Assembly: GCA_022885665.1 (NCBI GenBank)
Contig: JAGQDJ010000012.1
Location: forward strand, 1 to 64,000
Source: Triops longicaudatus
Taxonomy: Eukaryota > Arthropoda > Branchiopoda > Notostraca > Triopsidae
DNA length: 64,000 nucleotides
Reading direction: 5' to 3'
The translations under genes were made by a program, and so were the position numbers. The notes under the pieces were generated by a model. It was given only the letters and a program-made list of their open reading frames with translations. It ran no database searches and was not told the DNA's origin. Shown piece by piece: positions 35,530 through 48,600 of the stretch; the stretch's first letter is position 1, and every line of letters starts with the position of its first letter.

Positions 35530-38500
35530 ATGCCTCAGGTAAAACAAAAAAATCGAAAACCTTTTAACCTCTAAGTTTTTATCCCGTTTTCAGCAAAAAG
35601 GAAATTTACCAGTGAAAGACATGTTGATCGTCACTCCGGCACCTCGAATAGTCCGTCCGTGGTCGAACGTGAAAAACCCGTACCCTTACGGTTGTTCCGT
35701 TTTTTGTAACCACCCGAAGGATCCTGAACAGAAAGAAATTCTGTGGAAATCCAAGCCAGAACCATTTCTGCACTGCAAAAGTAATGAAAATCAAGGAGAA
35801 GAGGACGAGACCTCCCGTCGTGATTTCCTCGCCAATTTACGCTGGCGAGTGCATTCCCAGTTTGAAGAGACGGATTCCGTATTTAATCCATACCGTGATT
35901 CTCGGGCGTCCTCGGCCATTGCGACAAGGTTTGTAAAATTAAGCGAGAAAAAAATTCTCATTGGTACATTTAGGTCAAGCCGCTCTCTAGCGGTGTTGTT
36001 ACGAAGATGCGTAACACCAGACGCATTTCCAGATAACTTCTGCGACCGAAGACGCATTGTTCTCGATCTTCGTAGGCGCTGTCGCAGTTCTGACGGTTTA
36101 AGTTTTACTACCGCAAAAACTTACGATGAAGATTCTTACGATGTAAGATTTTTTTAATGTTATTTTTTAATTGTTTTCAATAAGAGTGAGCTAAACTTAG
36201 CTGACTTCCATCTCATAGCTATCGTAATTTAGCACGAAAATGATACACAATTTCCATTAAAACAATTGTGATGTAAGCTTTTTTGCAACAACTTTGATGG
36301 ACAACAGGAAACAGACAACTCTCTTTACTGTAGGTTAAATTAAACGCTACGCTTGGACAACCTATCTACGAGTTGATGTCAACGGAAATTCCGCAAGGAA
36401 CGAAACATCGCACTAATGCTCCGCTACGCAAACTTCGTCCCCTGCTTGGTGCCCAAGTATCTCTCGAAAAAGGAGTAAGTCCTTTATTCTCTCATCTTTT
36501 TCCACTAGAATTATGTAAAAAAAAATGCACTCAGCCACTTCCGACGTTCAGCAAACAAATCTTCGCTCCATAGCTACGTTATCACGCATGGTTTATCACC
36601 CCAACACCCCCAAATCGAAAGCTTAAAAACACATATGCAGTTCTAGTCTCTGTAAGTTAGTTCATTCCGCGTGCAGAAAATGGATTTGCAAGTGGAAGGT
36701 GTGAAACCCAAACTCTTTATTTTATCACAAGCGAAAAATCTTTCTAGACGTCTTAAAAATTCGAACGCGAAGCAAAAAGTAGAACCAAAAGGGCTAGAAT
36801 CTAGCATTCAACCGATATATCGACCTTTGCCGAGTGTAACACTGCAGAAATACGACTCGGAAACGGAATCAGTAGTCTCAGAAACTCCACTGTTCCGATT
36901 CGAAATCGCACCCAAACCACCGCAAGAAATAACTTGCGATTTGCCGCAAGAAGTGCAAACCAAGAGAGAATTGATTCCTTCGACCGTTCAAGTGAATTTA
37001 GAGAAATATGCCAACGATTCGGATTCATCCTTTGGTGCGTTTTTATACAAAAGCTACCTTACTATCGCAGAGGTAGCTATGGCCAAACATCGCTCAGCAA
37101 CAAAGCAACTTAACATACTTGAACCTGAAAATAACCTGTATTGGAGCTCAGAGGCTCCTAAACCGGCCCAAATCGCTGAGCTCTCCGAGCTCAGCCGTTT
37201 AACCCGTCAAAAGAAATCCAAAACTCATCGCCCTAGGCGAGGTGGGAATTCCCCAGTAGAAATCCCTTTATTACAAGGCTTTCAGTTTCTCTCCTTCGCG
37301 CAAAAATGGAGCAGTACTTCGAGCAAACCGCGTAAAAGGAGATCCAAGGTTTCTAAACGCAAACAAGAGACGCTTAATAGTCCTCAGGGAGAAATATTCG
37401 ATATTAATGTCGATGCTAATATCGACGCTAAAGTTCAGGAAGCGGGAAAAAAGCGTAAGAAAAAGAAAAACAAGAAAGTTGCGTTTAGGATTCCAAGTGC
37501 GATTCATTCTACGAGTTCCAAGATACGCGCTTCATCGTGTGTTTCCAATTCACAGCCCGGATTTCAAAAACCTGCTCCAAAGTCGGCCATGCCTACGAAA
37601 ACTCTTGTACGAGCCGCTACTATTGCCAACACCATGCGACCTGTGCCACGTTCGGCCCCTATTGAACCTTCACGGGCGCAACCTAGCGCGAAACGCAGGA
37701 GAAACAAGAAGTTGAGTCCTCAGAATAGTCAAGAAAGGACGTTGATAGGGCCCAAGGTATGGTTAAAAAATATTATAAAAAATAATTTGAAAATAAGCTA
37801 ATGAAGGTGAGCAATGACGTATAAATATTCTTGTTTTAATGCAGAAGAAAACAGTAGAACTGGTTGAGGATGACTTTGGCATTTCGGATGTTTTTCGCGA
37901 AGAAGAACCCGCGGTCCTTCCGAGTCCGGAGCCAGTTAATTTACTGGAAACGCTTAAAAATGAAGATTTCTTGACTTCTGAGGTATGCAGTGCGAAAAGG
38001 GGGGTTGAAAATGGCGCCTCTACAAGATTTGCGGTCTTATTTTCTTAATTCAGTTGTGGTCCGTATGGAATAATTATACTGTTACATAGTATCGAAAACT
38101 TGCCTTAATTTCACACATTATACTTTAGCACCTCATAATCTTGATCTTGAGCATAATTTGCCAAACTGTAACATTATATCGAAGATGAGTATAAGATATT
38201 ACATATTAAAACCCGTTGTTAAAGAAGATTCGAAAAGTGTAACGGCGCTCTCAATATCGTTCAAAATTTTCCTCACTTAATTCCTTTAAGATAAATTCCT
38301 ATGAGAAAATTCCTAGGAGTATACCCTTGCAACCCTTAAATGCAGACCTTTTGTGGTAATGTGCTATTTATACTATTTTGTCAGTTGCTATTTATGCCAC
38401 ATCGGTCATACCGGACTTATTTTCCGGAAGAGAAAGCTTAACTCAATTTGTCTCTGTATCAAACGATTAAGCTGGTGATTTTCCAAAGAATTAGGTCAAG

Positions 38501-39771
38501 AGATGGTAAAACCTTCTGGAGATCGCTTGAGAACACCGAACTAATCTTCCTCTCTTCTGAAGAAAAATTTCACGATGGACAAAACAAACCCATTGCGTTT
38601 ATAACAGGAATCACCCAATTTTAGTAATAATTTTAAGGGTAAATTTTCAAAAATCTAGGCTTGTACGACATTACGCAATTTACGCTCTCGAACTTTCGTA
38701 TCACGCATCTGATAACTAACGTTCTTTGAAAGAGAAATGCAGCGAATTCGCGTTCCGAAAAATCCTCACTGAATTCGGGCTAATCCAGTGACATTATCAT
38801 CGATCGGACGCTTTGATATTTCTTGTGTGGCTACAAGATGTGTAACTAAGGTCTATTCTAGCTCAATAGTGAAACGAGATAGGATTTTTTCCTAATTAAA
38901 CATAATTATCAGTTTAACGTAACCTAAATAACATTCAAATTTCTTAACTTTTCATTCTTGTTCACTTGTGTATCTTTCACAAAAATCTCACTTATGATCA
39001 GAGGAGAGTGGAGTCAAATTAAGTTTTCTTGCTCTGAATTTAATGGCGTGTAGGGTTTGAAGAAGCTGGAACATGCGTTACGGGCTGCACGGGAGAACGC
39101 GCTTCAAAATGAGAAGAATCCAGCCATTACTCAGAGAGACGAGCCACCAATGAGTTTCCGTGCATTAGCTGTGGGAGAGTGGCTTCGTATTCCACGATTC
39201 GGGGCAGTTTACGGCGCTCGTTTTCAACTTCCCATTGACATGAGGAGCCTTGTAGGTAAAGCTAGGTTTAATATACATTTACTTTATGTTAATCGGCTAA
39301 AAATTGTCAGGAATGGGTACGACGAAATATCTCGAAGAATTTGTGGTTTTGTCCCGACCACGCCAACGGTTAATTGACTTGGTGTTCCAGCGTTGGCAGG
39401 TGAATGAGGTGCTGCCTCTAGCGGTAAGAAATAAACTACGTAGAACTGGTACCAAAGCACGTATTTTTTTTTTTTTTTTCTTTTTCTTAATAAAGAAATT
39501 GGAAGCAGCCTTGATGGAAATAACCGGCACTGAACTGACAGAAACACAGAAAAAACTGCTTCGGTCTTTTCTTGACCTGCATGAACTGGAATCTGTATCC
39601 AAAAGCCTTTTCACTGGCTTGGCAGCCGTGGCTGAAAGAACTGTGGGGCGCCAAGAAACTCGTAAAGATGATCTAGAAGAAGCTGATTTTTCGGATTTGC
39701 CCAAGACGCTGGAAAATCTGGAGCTTCAAGTTTCTTTGCGAAACTTGCTGCTTTTCATTCACCAGACCTGA
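35530..39771 (+). CDS. Gene C: unrecognised basic protein
   Basis: Eight exons (35530-35538, 35594-36142, 36334-36474, 36677-37756, 37845-37982, 39054-39255, 39311-39423, 39496-39771) join in frame to 835 residues. The first exon is only MPQ. The N-terminal 60 residues are the most domain-like, with VTPAPRIVRPWSNVKNPYPY and GCSVFCNHPKDPEQKE. The middle is basic, with a Lys-rich run (KKRKKKKNKKVAF) that could be nuclear localisation. The C-terminal third is helical and better ordered: FRALAVGEWLRIPRFGAVYG, a LEEFVVLSRPRQRLIDLVFQ segment, then leucine-rich helices. No family recognised and no function proposed. It lies between paralogues A and B on the opposite strand. The exon 6 donor was placed at 39255 because the earlier GT at 39252 gives a premature stop. 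Intron 5 (1,071 nt) contains a dispersed repeat. AATAAA at 39830-39835. Confidence 0.78.
38134..38440 (+). repeat. Dispersed repeat, copy 1 (gene C intron 5)
   Basis: About 300 bases align, in inverted orientation, with 61470-61757. Shared blocks include GAGCATAATTTGCCAAACTG, ATATCGAAGATGAGTA, TAACGGCGCTCTCAATATC and the TTTCCGGAAG end. No coding capacity was seen; probably an old non-autonomous transposon. Confidence 0.8.
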
Positions 39772-39829
39772 AACAATTTAATTTATATCTTTAATAGGTG
39801 AACCGAAAGCCTGTAAAAACTACACGTTC

Positions 39830-39835
39830 AATAAA
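39830..39835 (+). terminator. Poly(A) signal of gene C
   Basis: AATAAA 58 bases after the gene C stop codon. Confidence 0.55.
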
Positions 39836-40637
39836 TTAAAACAAACAAGGCAAAAAAAAAAATGGCACGAGTACAAATTTGTTGACAACAATATGAAATT
39901 TGTTTATGGCAATCTGTGCAGATTAAACGATAATAGATATTACTTGGGTTTGTATTGAAAATCAAGGGTCAAGAAAAATTGACGCTATAATTTGAGTTTT
40001 TTCAAAAATTTTCTGGATTAAGGCACGCACATATCGGCACAAATTCACGCGGAATGTCAGTCCTCCGTACAAGACATACAGAAAAACCGCTAGAACAAAA
40101 TCTTTAACACTCAGATCTCTTGTGGCTATTAAAAAAAGTTTCTGTAACAGTACTTTTTCGCTAAACAAGAGATCTTCAGTGAAGAGGAAACAAAACAAAC
40201 GCAATAATACAGAATAGAAAGTAATTCTCCCTTACAAAGCATGTTTATCATATCACAGAACACAAGGAAACTGAAAAAAGGAATCAAGAGTAAAAAACAA
40301 ATCGTTCACTATCAAATTAGGGGTAATTTTCGTTTTCCTTTCTTTTTCTTATTTCAGCAACGGCTCCGAAACATGGACGGTTGTAGCGGACGCAGTTTGT
40401 CGTCAATCAAATTAACTGTCATTTGTAGTGTCATAACGAATTCCGTTAGCAGCTTTCAACGAACTGTTTATTTAATTGATCACGCAATGCATTGGCCGTC
40501 ATCGTCGAAGTATTCAAAATTCCTCCGTAAATCTATAAGCTCAGTAAAGTCTATGTGAAATCTGCTTCATTCTCACAGACACCAAAAATATAAGGAATTC
40601 ATACGACTTTTCATTCAGGTACTCAAAATATCAGGTT
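39836..40637. other. Convergent 3' flank of genes C and B
   Basis: No supported gene. Short frames on both strands lack domain-like content. Confidence 0.4.
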
Positions 40638-43600
40638 TCAGTTCGGTTGCCTTTGTGTAGGAACAGAGTCATCGAAATTGCAAGGGCTTCCGGGAACAGA
40701 AGAGTCGCTACTTAGGGTAAACTCTTCAATAACTGCATCCGAGTCGTATTCAGTTTCCCAACAGCTCCCTTGGACACTTCCAACATACTGAAGCGAATCA
40801 TCATCCAAATCAAAGACAGGAACATCTGGCTCATCAGGTTCCTCCGTCTTGAGAAGCAAGTTTTCTACGGAACACCATAAAAAGCAAAATCTAAAAATTA
40901 ATGCAATTTTTTAGCAACAGCTTAAAAAGCGCGGCTTAATTGGTGTATATTGCCTACAGATAAAATTACCAGAAGAAAATGGTTAAACTTAACTTTTGCT
41001 TATGGGTAAAGCCCTACTATTAAAAGCACATTTTTGACATTTATTATTTCTTAATTCAAAAATCCATTTACTATAATAAATTGAAAACTAAGTTATGACG
41101 AGACGACGAAGTAAACAGCCGAGTTAATACAAGAGCTATTCATTAATGCATAAAAAAGAGAATCGTTGAGTCCATTACCGTCACGTTCCTCGTCAGAATC
41201 ATAGAGAATAATTAATTCAGGCGTTCCTGGAGACTTTTCCGCAAGGTCTGCAACAGCTAAAAGTAAAGATTGGGGGAAATTACAAATCCGTCTCAAACAA
41301 TGTAACAGTAAATAAAAATACGTTTTAAAAAAGCTCACCTGCTTCTTTTAGGGCTGAGGTTGAAGGTAGAGATCCAGACATACTACTCTCCAACGTTGAC
41401 TCTAATTCTTCTTTAATGAGCTTTTTCTCCTCTTTTGATGCAGATTGATCTATCTTCGTAACTACGTCACGACCTGGGTTAGCACCAATGTTTCCTATCA
41501 CCAAAATCTGTTCCGTTTTCGTTGATTCTGCGGTGTCAGGTTCGAGACTAGAATTTGTAACAGCACTCTTCTCAACATTTTTCATCTTTGTCGAAACTGG
41601 AACACGTTTCCTGGGATTAGCAACGATATCTTTTGCTTGTTTTCGACGCATCAGCCAACTTGTCGATCCAAAACGCTTGTAAGATGCCAGTTTAGCTTGC
41701 AACCGCCGTGTTTTCTTAAACTTGCGTTTCTTTAGCCCCGAAACTCCTGTCTTTATTCGCTCTCTCTCGTTTTCTTTACTCAGAATTACCTTTCCTGGTT
41801 TTCGAACGTTCGGAACGTCTAATGCTGGCTTATCCTCTTTTTCCTCTTCATTTTCTGTATCATTGTCTTCCTCCGATATGTTTTCGTATTCATCATCCTT
41901 ATCTTCTTCTTCACCCTCTTCTTCCAGTAAAGTATTTCGCAACCGGTACATTGCGTCATTCATGACCATCTGAGGAACAAGTCTCCTTTGAACATGTCTT
42001 CCTTCACTTGCTTTCGGAGCTTCTTGAATCTTTCGAGGTCTACGTACTTCTAGGAATTCTTCTTGAACTTTCTGGGATTTTTTATTTTCTGGCTTCTTTA
42101 CCACCCGCTTCACGTCTTTTCTAGCAACACGTGGCGCCTGCTCCTTAGGAGCTTCTACGCTACGAATTTTAGATAAAATAGCTTCAGCTTCCGAGCCTGA
42201 AAACGCTCGTTTAATATACGACTCAACGATTTCCAAACAAGGATCGCTTTTCTCAGTCTCTGAGCTTGCTTGACTCCCTTGCGTAGTTGCTGAAAAGTTT
42301 TCGCTCCCAGATGGAATTTCTAAGCCCTGCGTTTCGTTCGATTTTGGAAAATCGTTCTCCCAACTACACAAACTTGTCGTTTGGATCGCTGCAGGCGTTG
42401 TCGAAAAGTTTTCCCTTCTATTTGTCGTTTTTGGTTCTTTTTGAGCTTGCAGGCCCAAAATCGCCTCTTGTGGCTCCATCTGCGTGTCAATATCCTCAAG
42501 AGGCTCAATTTGAGCGTCAGTCTCCTCAATAGACTCCACTTTAGTGTCCATTTCCCGCACAGGCTCCACTTCCTCAATTTCCTGAGCCGAATTTTCTAGC
42601 TTTACCGGAATTGCAGCATCATTTAAATGATTCTCATCATCCAACGAGTGACTCCCTGCCGCTTGCACCCAACCGGTAGTTGAAGAAGGAGCATTCGACG
42701 ACTGTGATGCCGCAGCAGCTGTAAGCGACGTAGACGAAGCGCAGGGTTTAGTGGCAAGGATAGCAGCACTTGAAAGATTAGTTCCAGAACTTGACGCAAA
42801 CGGTGCCACCGTCCTTCGATTCATACCCATTTCGTTCCATCCACGCTCTCGGCGCCGCATAACAGCTCTCTCTTCTCTCTGATGTTCCCGAGGTCGGTAT
42901 CCACGAAATGGGCGATTCTGCAGCCTATTAATTAGACTACCGAAGGTAGGAGGCGGGGCATAGTTCGGTCTACCGTGCCAAGGGCGGGGAAACCTAGCTC
43001 TGTGGTCCGAAAACGGTGGATTAGGATGCTGCGTTGGAAAATTATTTACCGGAGGTCTACTTTGACAGAAATTACCAACAAGTGGGTAACCGTTATGGAG
43101 GCGTTCCCAGCCATGATTCGCAGGCGGCCATACGCAAGCATTCGACTGATGTGGTGGAAAATACTGTTGCTGTGTTGAACTCGCATAAGGAAATTGCGAT
43201 CGGTCGCTACTAGGATTGCAATTGCGCAGTTCAGGCTTCGGTTGAAATAACGAAAATGCGTGGTGTCCTGGTGGAGGGTGTGGCCAATGGTTGGGTGCGG
43301 GATTCGTGTCACGGAGTCGTTCAGTCGGAATGACTGGAACTTCAAGGCCATTATTGTGATAGTTTGGAATGTTGTCACGCTGGAAATGATTGTTTTCACG
43401 AGGAACGCCAACTTGAGGCGGAGGGTAGACGTTTGTGGGAGGAGGCACCGCGTGACTAGGGATTTCCTGATGAAGAACAGGACTCGGAGAACGCGGTGAC
43501 ACATCGTCTTCGATAGTAATGACAGGAATCGATGGTCTGGGCGCCTGAGGAATTTCTATAATGTCATCGTCATCACCATTAGGGGCCAAGGCCCCGCCCC

Positions 43601-44239
43601 TTGGCTGATCAACCCGGGCTGCGTGGTTTCCGAGGATTTCTTCCAACAAGAGCTCTAGCTGGTGCAAACTTAATGGTTCTTGCCTGTAAAGAAGTAATAA
43701 ATATTAGATAAGTATATGTGCCCGACAAAAATTGATAGAAATATTTAAAAAGAAATAAAAAAAAAAAGAAAACGGGTTGTTAAGTTATACCTCCCGTTTG
43801 GCTTGACGTACTCCAGAGGATTTCCTCGTTCTTGGTCAAAAAGTTGTTGCAAAACTTGTCGTAATCGTACAATCGTTTCTTTGTCCAACCTACAAGAAAG
43901 GACAGCGGAACTCAACCCAACTTTCATGTGATTATAACATATTGACTTTCTCACTGATCGTTTCACAATGATTTGTGCGATCGTGGAGCTTGTAATTAAT
44001 ACATTAAAATTTAAGGAAGATACAGTTTATAGAAATACTTTTAATATTTATTTAACAGGAAAGAATTCAGTTTCGTACTTTTCGGGATCCTTTCTAATGA
44101 GACGTTTCACAGACTGCAAATTGGTAAGCAAGCGAGTCTTTGCAGGATTTTCTTCGTGTTTTCTCATCAGGTATGTTAAGAACGGCATATAACGTTGCAG
44201 CGTTCGTAAATCCACTTTTATGTCACTCACGTACTCCAT
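40638..44239 (-). CDS. Gene B: finger-less paralogue of gene A
   Basis: Five exons in transcript order: 44239-44079, 43889-43791, 43683-41339, 41256-41179, 40864-40638; 2,910 nt, 969 residues. Residues 1-87 align with the gene A N-terminus (A: MQRYGAFLTHLVGKYWNEP; B: LQRYMPFLTYLMRKHEENP; then A: LQRIFDEERG; B: LQQLFDQERG). Exon 1/2 and 2/3 junctions are both phase 2, as in gene A. Also shared are an early PSIPVI motif beside SPRSPSP, a Pro/Asn/His-rich disordered stretch, and the helical motif CLEIVESYIKRAFSGSEAEA matching LEIIEAYIKKALPSKEAQ of gene A. B has no C2H2 fingers and no AT-hook; its C-terminus is acidic, with DSDEE and KTEEP motifs. It is probably nuclear (KKRKFKKTRR). Function unknown; a partner or competitor of gene A is an inference. 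Confidence 0.83.
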
Positions 44240-45623
44240 TTTTCATCCTAGAAATTTAGCGGCTTCTACTGAACACAGAGACATTCCAATTAACCAAAAA
44301 GAAAACACATTTACATTGTCTTACTGCCACTAAGTTACATCTGCAAATAGCGCAATTCTCCATGCGCCAAGAAAAACACGTGGATTTATTTGTAGAGCCA
44401 AAAACCATACAACAGACCGAGGCATACAGGCACTCTTCGTGCCCAGAGGGCATTAACTGTCGAGTTTATCAGCGCCAGTCATGGAGTGAGAGCGGGATAA
44501 GTTGAAGCCATCCAGTGACCCAGACTGAGCGAAAGGTTAACTACTTTTCGATTTAAAGTTAATATAGATAGAACGTACCCTTCGATTTTCGTGATTAACA
44601 AGGCCTTTCTGTTTATTAGGTGACAACAAAAGCCTTGTAACATAAGGAGTGTCACCTTTAGCTAGGGTGACGAAATTTAATTTTTCCGGAAACGGATCAA
44701 TTTTCTCCCCTTTGTTTCATAAATTCAGTTGCCATGAATTCCTCTACAACTAAACTTTCGAAACCTCAATGTTACTAGATAACAACCCATCGGTTTCAGC
44801 GGCACTGCTACACACTTTGCTGTAATTTTGGCTGACGATGATCTTATTCTCTCAAATTAAAGTAAAACATTGCAGACTTTCACTTTGCTTAGGCGTGTGT
44901 ATTGCCTCTTAAGTTTTAGATTTCCCGTTCCATGTCACCTCCCGAAAAAAAGAACACGACTTATAGATAAATAACCCAGTCATCGATTCTCCCTGCCTAT
45001 GAATTTTCTTTCCAAAGTCACTCATCTCTTAAAAGAAATGCAACCGACAAAAAATACCAACAAAAAAACAATTTCTCTTCGACGAATTCCTTGGCATATC
45101 TCAAAGGACAGGGAGAAGCCCCGAAAACTGAACCAAAAATCACATTTCCCCCCAACCTTAATTCTCCAGGAACTCATAAGGTAAAGAGAAATAATAGGCA
45201 AGAAAATACATCTGGGATATGAACGAAAACACATATGGTTGAAACAAATGAAACCACATTTTCCACGAAACTTCTGTTTCAAGTCTTAACTTTGTTTTCA
45301 AACGCTTCAAATTCACTGTTAATACTGACACTCGTTTTTGCGGTCCACCATTTCAAAAAGAAAGATGTTCTCGGTTGACCAAAAAAAGAACCTTCACAAG
45401 ATATAAACACTTTTGGAACGAAATGTAAGAGAAATAATTCTATCACATCGGCCAAAGATTTTCCGTCTTTAGCTCCGCCTCCTTGCTCCTTATCGCTCAC
45501 CCACGCCACCAAGCCTTTTGACTTTACACGTTTTCTTCCAAAGAAACATATCTCCAGATAAACCAATACGAAATACTCTCGAAAATCTCGAAATTTGTCG
45601 CTTTTTACATTCGAACATTAGCA
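44240..45623. other. Intergenic region upstream of gene B
   Basis: Gene B promoter region and 4E-T 3' flank. No supported gene. Small frames around 45000-45570 are low in domain-like content and uncoupled to splice sites. Confidence 0.4.
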
Positions 45624-48600
45624 TCAATGCTGCATGGCAGCCTGCTGCCTTTCCAGCTCTTCCAAGCTGAGAACCTTGTGTCCCGAGATACTCTGACGAC
45701 CGTGCGTGATTCCAGATCCGGCAGACAACAATTCAGGAGTGAACCAGCGTGCCAAATCGTTACTGCCAGATCCTACAGCAGGACGGGAGGTACCGGCATT
45801 ATGTTGCCGTAGCAACTGCTGCAACTGGGCGTTGGCTGCTCGTTGCTGCTGGGCCAGAACACTGGGAGGTGGGGCTTGTGGGGGCAAGAACATGGGTGGC
45901 ACGTTAGAAAAAGGTGGTGGACGAACGTAAGTAGATGGAGGGGGTTGATTCTGACGAAACAGGTTGCTATGCTGTACCTGGGCGTTGGTAGGCATCGCCC
46001 GAGGTTGCTGACTCTGCGTAGCAGCAGCAGCTGCTGCCGACATGGCGGCTGCTAACATTTGGTGCTGTTGCTGCTGTTCTAGAAGCAAAGCTGCCACGTC
46101 GTTGATATTGTTGCCACCTTGTCCAGCGTCTTGCTTGGTAACTTGGCGTGGCTGTTGCTGTTGCGGTGCGGCTTGAGCTTGGGGCGGGACGAAATTGGCC
46201 ATCTGCGAAGCGGTACGCCCCGTAGGCTGGCCCACTGGCTTACTCGGTTTGGTAACAGGTTCTGCAATGGAATGACCTGGTGGAGGCGTGTCAGTCCTCT
46301 TGCGGTCAGCGCTAACGTCAGGTGTGCTGGCTCCAGAAACTAAAAAAAAAAAAAAAATAAGTACGTAATCATTAAAACATGTTATATATAATTCACGTTT
46401 TTCAAAAAACATAATAAACAATAAAAGCAACTAAATTTATTTAAATTAATTATATTTTTTAAACAAATTCTTCCGTACGACAATGAGCTTGGGTCACATC
46501 GAAAGACCTAAAAAAAAAAATGGTAGAAAAGGAAACAAAAACCACAAAATAAAACAGGGCAAATAGATGTCTTATTTTAAAGCTTGGTACGAAAAAATAC
46601 CGTGATGGCGTTGTTTGCCGTCCTTGTCAGCCGTCATTTTGCGGATTACTGAAGTAGGCGTGAAAGCCATGGCAATTCGTGCAGGCTGCGGTGGTGTTTG
46701 CGCTTGCTGTTGCAGCTGTTGTTGTTGCTGCTTGGCTTGTTCTTCTAAGGCGTTTTGCAACAACAGGTACGATAAAGCTACATCAGGGGCGGGCGCACGC
46801 TGTCTCATCATAGCAGCTTGCTGGAGTTGATGGTAAAGCTGCTGACGACTAGTTTCTCCGTTTTGGACAGCTGAAACAATTTACACGAAACAATGTTGTA
46901 AATAAATCGAATTATGTTACTTTTTAAACTATATTTTTAATACTTAAAAAATTCCAATGACAATTACCTCGAATCATAGCCAAGGCTTCAGGCCGTTGCA
47001 AATCAGGGGGCAGCACAGGTGGTGCCATGGACCTTTGTTGAAGCTGCTGATTGGCCAATGCACTCAGCTGCTGCTGTTGAAGAATATGTGCCGGAGGCGG
47101 TCCACCAGGTTGTACCCGCCCAGCTAAAATATCTTCTTCGGTCGGAGCGTGACGAAGGGCCGGGTGGGCGGGGCCCACGGCGGGCGGTGATGCTGCTGCA
47201 GCATTGGCTTTGGCCCCCAACAACTGCATAAGGGCTAATCCACGAGGATCGGCTGCTGAGCCGGAAGCTGGAAGCGGCTGGGGCATCACAACAGGGGGCG
47301 GAGCTTGCGTTGGTTGCTTCGATTCCGTTCCACCCAGTTGGGCAATGAGTTGCTGAAACGCACCCATATCGCTAGATAGTGCGTTTTCGCCTTCTAACTG
47401 CTCAGCTCGCATCACCATAGGCTTTTTCCGTTTCAGCAAAGACAATAAATTCACTTCAGGTGGAACAGGGGCGACTGGAGGAGGTGCACTCGCCTCTTTA
47501 TGAGCTAGTTATCGTAAAACACCCAGAGTTAGTTACGTTAAAAAAAAAACAACTAAAGGACTAAAGCTTATGCAAAATAATTATAATAATATGAATAAAT
47601 ATTAAAAAAAAAACAGTAAAACCATTTACATCCAGACTATTGGAGAATTAAGAAAAGAAAAAACGGCATTTAAAATATTTGAAATTTCACGACGATTTAG
47701 ACAGTCAACTTACTTTCACGCAATCCAAGCTGTTGCATTAGATCAGTCGGACTCTTTCGTTCTTCTTGTCGATTAAACCACTGACTAAAACGCGAACTCT
47801 TGGACACTTCCAATATTTCCTCGCCCTAAGAGGGAAAAACACGAAACATTAGCCTTCGCGCCGCACAACCTTCCATCAAATTAAACTGAAACAATAAATC
47901 TGAATTAAAACGTCTTTTCTTTTCAAGATTAATAAAAGCTAAAAGGTAAAACTTAAGGAAATTATAGGCCCTTGTTAGCAAATACCATGGGAAACTCCAT
48001 TTTCAAGATTTCCTCCATATTGAAATCTCCCTGGTTCTGCTCCTTGTTGACCGGAGGCGGGGTCAGGGGACATGGCTCTGCTTGACTAGGCGGTCTGGAC
48101 TGCTTTCCGTTAGCTAACGGTGGCACTTCTTCCACAAGCTTCTCTTTTACCACCTGAACGGCATTTTGCATCGGAGGTGGTGACTTGGCTTCTCTTTTCT
48201 CCTTCTCTTTCTCATTTTTCACTTTCTTTTTCTTATCTTCCTCGTCAAAACCCTTCAGCTCGATCGTGTCAGACTGCGACATCGGTCCACCCGAGAACCA
48301 CTCCGGCTCTTCTTCATGGTGGTGGTTGCGTCGGGTGGAGTTACGGTCGTACCGTCCGTAATCATCTCTACCAAAACGTCGTTCGCCCCTGAAAATATGG
48401 ACACGCCCACATTAGCTCCCATTTCCTCTAGAACTCCTTTAATTAAATTAGAAACATTACCTTTCATCCCGCTGGAATCGACGATCGTCAAACTCACGCA
48501 CACCACGAGTTCTTTCGGTCCGTTCCCGGTCTAAAGCCCCGTTATTGCGATCGTTATTATTGGTCCTTTCGGGCCACTCACGTCGCACGCTTTCTCTTTC

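Noticed and set aside
39252..39371. Gene C exon 6 donor at 39252
   Set aside because: It leads to a stop 21 codons into the next exon; the donor at 39256 keeps a long open frame across two more exons.
40241..40558. 105-codon + strand frame between genes C and B
   Set aside because: No ordered segments, no splice partners and no similarity to known families.
45022..45566. Small minus-strand frames downstream of gene B's promoter
   Set aside because: Low-complexity, not linked by splice sites and without recognisable motifs.
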